The notes under the pieces are model-generated. The model ran no database searches. It worked only from the letters and a program-made list of their open reading frames with translations, and was not told the DNA's origin. This document shows, piece by piece, positions 60,448 through 64,000 of a stretch of DNA of 64,000 nt. Origin of the DNA: Erythrobacter sp. (GTDB lineage: Bacteria; Pseudomonadota; Alphaproteobacteria; Sphingomonadales; Sphingomonadaceae); the NCBI RefSeq assembly GCF_024305245.1, contig NZ_JAMWYX010000004.1, positions 256,616 through 320,615 of the forward strand, in the 5' to 3' direction. Every line of letters starts with the position of its first letter. Position 1 is the first letter of the stretch. A program made the translations under genes and the position numbers.

Positions 60448-61248
60448 TCAGCGAATGCCGACCGCCTTTATTCCCTGCCGAATGACATTCAAAGCATGCT
60501 CCGGCTCGTCCCAGATCAAGTAATGGCCGCTGTCATCGAACCAATGAAAGGTCGCGCCCGGGAACGCTGCTTTCGCGCGCTGTGCCTGCACGGGAAAGCA
60601 GAGGCGATCATGTCGCCCCCAGGCAATCGTGACCTTCGGCGTCGCGGGTGCAGCAGGCCCTTCCTGCATCGGAGCCGCAGCGAGATCCCTGACGAGGGCT
60701 GGAACGTGTGATGGGGAGGCAAAGCTAAGCAACTCCGCTTCCACTTCGTCCCCGTTCAGTGTCCAGGGCCGCGCCGACAATTGCGCCAGAACCGCCGAGC
60801 GGGTGACGGCATTGAGGGCAAGTCGCGGTACGAAACCTCTAAGCAGCCGCAACGCGGAGACAGATGAAAGGAGTGTCCACTTGAGATAAGTGCGTTCCCA
60901 CCCGGCCCAGAATCCCCCGGGGCTGAGAGCCACAACTGAACCCGCACGACCGCGGCGGGCCAGCTCAAGCACCAGCCGGCCTCCAAGCGAGAAGCCAACC
61001 ATATCCACGCCATTCAAACCTTGTGCTTCAAGAAAGGCTTCAAGGCTTGTAACCAGACCGGAAAACGTTGCGTCCTCTTGCCGTGCTGGCGATTGGCCGT
61101 GGCCCGGAAGGTCGACGGCAATGATAGTGCGGTCGCTTGCCAGCGGCGGCAGAAAGGGCAGCCACACGCGGCTGCTGCTACCAATGCCGTGCACCAGCAG
61201 AAGCGGCTTGCCTTGGCCTTCAGAGCGAAAGTGCACGTCGTTCTCCAC
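60448..61248 (-). CDS. Alpha/beta hydrolase
   Basis: A 266-residue alpha/beta-fold protein: LLLVHGIGSSSRVWLPFL (oxyanion region), IIAVDLPGHGQSPA, nucleophile elbow VDMVGFSLGGRLVLE (about residue 91), and the catalytic acid and histidine regions AWGRHDRLCF and DDSGHYLIWDEPE. It is of the esterase/lactonase/haloperoxidase type; the substrate is unknown. Codon use seems less GC-biased than in the neighbouring housekeeping genes, which suggests an accessory or acquired gene. It is convergent with murA. Confidence 0.78.
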   Translation of the reverse strand: MENDVHFRSEGQGKPLLLVHGIGSSSRVWLPFLPPLASDRTIIAVDLPGHGQSPARQEDATFSGLVTSLEAFLEAQGLNGVDMVGFSLGGRLVLELARRGRAGSVVALSPGGFWAGWERTYLKWTLLSSVSALRLLRGFVPRLALNAVTRSAVLAQLSARPWTLNGDEVEAELLSFASPSHVPALVRDLAAAPMQEGPAAPATPKVTIAWGRHDRLCFPVQAQRAKAAFPGATFHWFDDSGHYLIWDEPEHALNVIRQGIKAVGIR

Positions 61249-61479
61249 GGAAGCTGCTTTGGCGGCGGGGTTTTAACGACGCTTGCTACCTATCTGTTCC
61301 AAATCCCTTGCGACTGATCAACCCGGTAGCAATCTCGCAATTGCGCGCTCGATCCCGAATGTCGGAAATGGGGCGTTTCCTGCCTGTCAGCTTTCGTCCC
61401 AATGCCGCGATAGCAGCCTGTCGGCTTTCGGGATTTGCCGAGGCGCTCGCGAACGGCTCTTTGGGGGTGGGAATCGGAC

Positions 61480-61788
61480 CTAGAGTATATATCCTTGGCG
61501 ATAAGCAATCTTGGCATTGCCGCGAACCTTCAAGCCTCGGCGGGTCACGTCAACGGTTGGGATGCAATCTACTCTGGTGAGCAATTGGCCGATCATTTCC
61601 GCGCGACCGAATGTCGGGGCGCAGGAGCATTCCACATGGAGTGCCAACTTTGCCGCGTCTTCTCCGTAGCTCCTGACGACTGCGTCCTCGCCAAACACGC
61701 TTTTGGTAACTTCCCGAATGAAACTCGCGAGTTCCACCGGAAGCGGCGAAGGCGTGCGTGGTGGGATAGGTCCTTTGGAAGCTGGCAT
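61480..61788 (-). CDS. Hypothetical protein, 102 residues
   Basis: A frame reading MPASKGPIPPRTPSPLPVEL, then ASFIREVTKSVFGEDAVV, ending AKIAYRQGYIL. It is hydrophilic, mixed alpha/beta, and shows no motif I recognise. Codon use is moderately GC-biased and there is a GACGAG ribosome site before the ATG. A competing open frame lies on the opposite strand (61435-61812); I prefer the minus one because the composition is more protein-like. The gap 61249-61479 holds no gene. Confidence 0.45.
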   Translation of the reverse strand: MPASKGPIPPRTPSPLPVELASFIREVTKSVFGEDAVVRSYGEDAAKLALHVECSCAPTFGRAEMIGQLLTRVDCIPTVDVTRRGLKVRGNAKIAYRQGYIL

Positions 61789-61882
61789 CTCGTCAGAATA
61801 TCACCTGCATGAGCGGCGGCAACGGGGTCGCAAGCCGAACGGCAGCTTCGTGCGGGTTGTCGGCAAAAGCAGACCTTCCGCC

Positions 61883-63319
<1,437 letters not shown>

Positions 63320-63341
63320 AGTCCTGTCTCGTTCCTGAAAT

Positions 63342-64000
63342 CTATTCGGCAGCGACGCTGGCGGCTTCGTGGCGTTCGGCCTCGAGCCGTTTCAGCGCGG
63401 CGGCATAATCGCGCGGCATGACCTTGACGAACAGGCCGAGCGCCGTGGCCCAATCGGCCAGCAGCGCGCCCGCCAGCTTGCTGCCGGTGTGGAGCTGGTG
63501 GCGTTCGACCAGAATGCGCAGCCGCTCGGCATCGTGGCGCAGCATGTCGCCCATGCCGAAGTCATTGACACTGCGCGGACGCTGGGCCGGGCGGCCCGTC
63601 CCTTCCTCGGCGTCCACACCTGCCGATACCGGCAAGAGATCGACCTGCGCGTGATTGACCAGATTGGCGAAGGCGCCTTCGGGATCGTAGACATAGGCGA
63701 CCCCGCCGCTCATGCCGGCGGCGAAATTGCGCCCGGTTTTGCCGAGCACCACCACCACGCCGCCGGTCATGTATTCGCAGCCGTGATCCCCGGTGCCTTC
63801 GACCACGGCAATCGCGCCCGAATTGCGCACCGCGAAGCGTTCACCCGCAACGCCGTTGAAATACGCCTCGCCCGCAATCGCGCCATACAGCACGGTGTTG
63901 CCGACGATGATGTTTTCGTGGGACGCGCGCGGTGCGGCGTCGGGTTGGCGCACGATGATGCGGCCGCCGGAAAGCCCCTTGCCGACATAGTCGTTGGCAT
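63342..64000 (-). CDS. gltB: Glutamate synthase (NADPH) large subunit, 3' part
   Basis: The frame is open to the window edge and begins inside the gene, reading [18 protein letters not shown], then [22 protein letters not shown] and [26 protein letters not shown]. These are the beta-helix C-terminal domain of the large subunit (GxxGxGxxG-type repeats). Only the last ~219 residues are present; the amidotransferase and FMN domains lie beyond position 64000. The protein ends with a charged helix ([18 protein letters not shown]). Confidence 0.95.
   Translation of the reverse strand, partial: ANDYVGKGLSGGRIIVRQPDAAPRASHENIIVGNTVLYGAIAGEAYFNGVAGERFAVRNSGAIAVVEGTGDHGCEYMTGGVVVVLGKTGRNFAAGMSGGVAYVYDPEGAFANLVNHAQVDLLPVSAGVDAEEGTGRPAQRPRSVNDFGMGDMLRHDAERLRILVERHQLHTGSKLAGALLADWATALGLFVKVMPRDYAAALKRLEAERHEAASVAAE

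Noticed and set aside
60316..60711. 131-residue plus-strand frame over the hydrolase gene
   Set aside because: The minus strand encodes a hydrolase with nucleophile and catalytic histidine; this frame has only charged low-complexity sequence.
61435..61812. 125-residue plus-strand frame over the orphan gene
   Set aside because: No motif and more Arg/Trp-rich than the competing minus-strand frame; neither is certain.

Overview
This is a 64 kb stretch of GC-rich chromosome, almost certainly from an alphaproteobacterium of the order Sphingomonadales, probably Erythrobacteraceae. That placement is inferred from gene content: a 180-kDa-class NAD glutamate dehydrogenase, an intracellular PHA depolymerase, a CYP153-like P450, a YqiJ/flotillin pair, many short membrane and lipoprotein genes, and sphingomonad-style intergenic hairpins. 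I see no transposase, integrase, prophage, CRISPR array, rRNA or tRNA. Nearly all of the window is packed with genes, and gene pairs often overlap by 1 to 4 bases.

Layout. 1-3.2 kb: end of a pabBC fusion, an RluA-type pseudouridine synthase, ArfB, ribosomal protein L33 and LolA. 3.3-3.45 kb: a strong candidate for an unannotated structured small RNA with its own promoter-like sequence and terminator. 3.6-8 kb: alkaline phosphatase flanked by short repeats, exonuclease III, GTP cyclohydrolase II and an exported beta-helix protein. 8.2-13.5 kb: two tiny lipoproteins, then an acyl-CoA cluster (acyl-CoA dehydrogenase, mesaconyl-CoA-transferase-like protein, thiolase, mesaconyl-C4-CoA-hydratase-like protein) broken up by repeats. 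13.5-18.5 kb: PPK2, phenylalanine hydroxylase, UppP and an ABC exporter. 18.6-24.6 kb: PHA depolymerase under a perfect palindrome, a TonB receptor, a sterol-desaturase-family hydroxylase, a tandem PilZ protein and MsrB. 24.7-30.8 kb: CYP153-like P450, a NatAB-like ABC pair, QueG and a ferredoxin-reductase-like flavoprotein. 30.9-41.1 kb: NAD-GDH, a hydrolase/TPR/luciferase-like operon, PhoD and a coupled three-gene operon ending in an XRE regulator with a probable operator. 41.4-52.1 kb: ThrS, a TSUP transporter, agmatine deiminase, an M28 peptidase, GlnE, peroxiredoxin, DUF455 and an M23 peptidase. 52.3-60.1 kb: acyl-CoA ligase coupled to a second P450, YqiJ/flotillin, GalU and MurA. 60.1-64 kb: a repeat, an accessory-looking hydrolase and orphan gene, then gltD and the end of gltB.

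How the genes fit together. Nitrogen handling recurs (GOGAT, NAD-GDH, GlnE, agmatine deiminase), as does phosphate (alkaline phosphatase, PhoD, PPK2) and lipid/carbon storage (PHA depolymerase, acyl-CoA enzymes, two P450s, a candidate reductase). The observations I would check first are the small RNA after lolA, the paired element at 23.15 and 60.14 kb that starts with a ribosome-site-like sequence and an ATG, the XRE operon with its inverted repeat, and the Mct/Meh-like acyl-CoA cluster. Functions are assigned from recognisable motifs and remembered family features; no database search was run.
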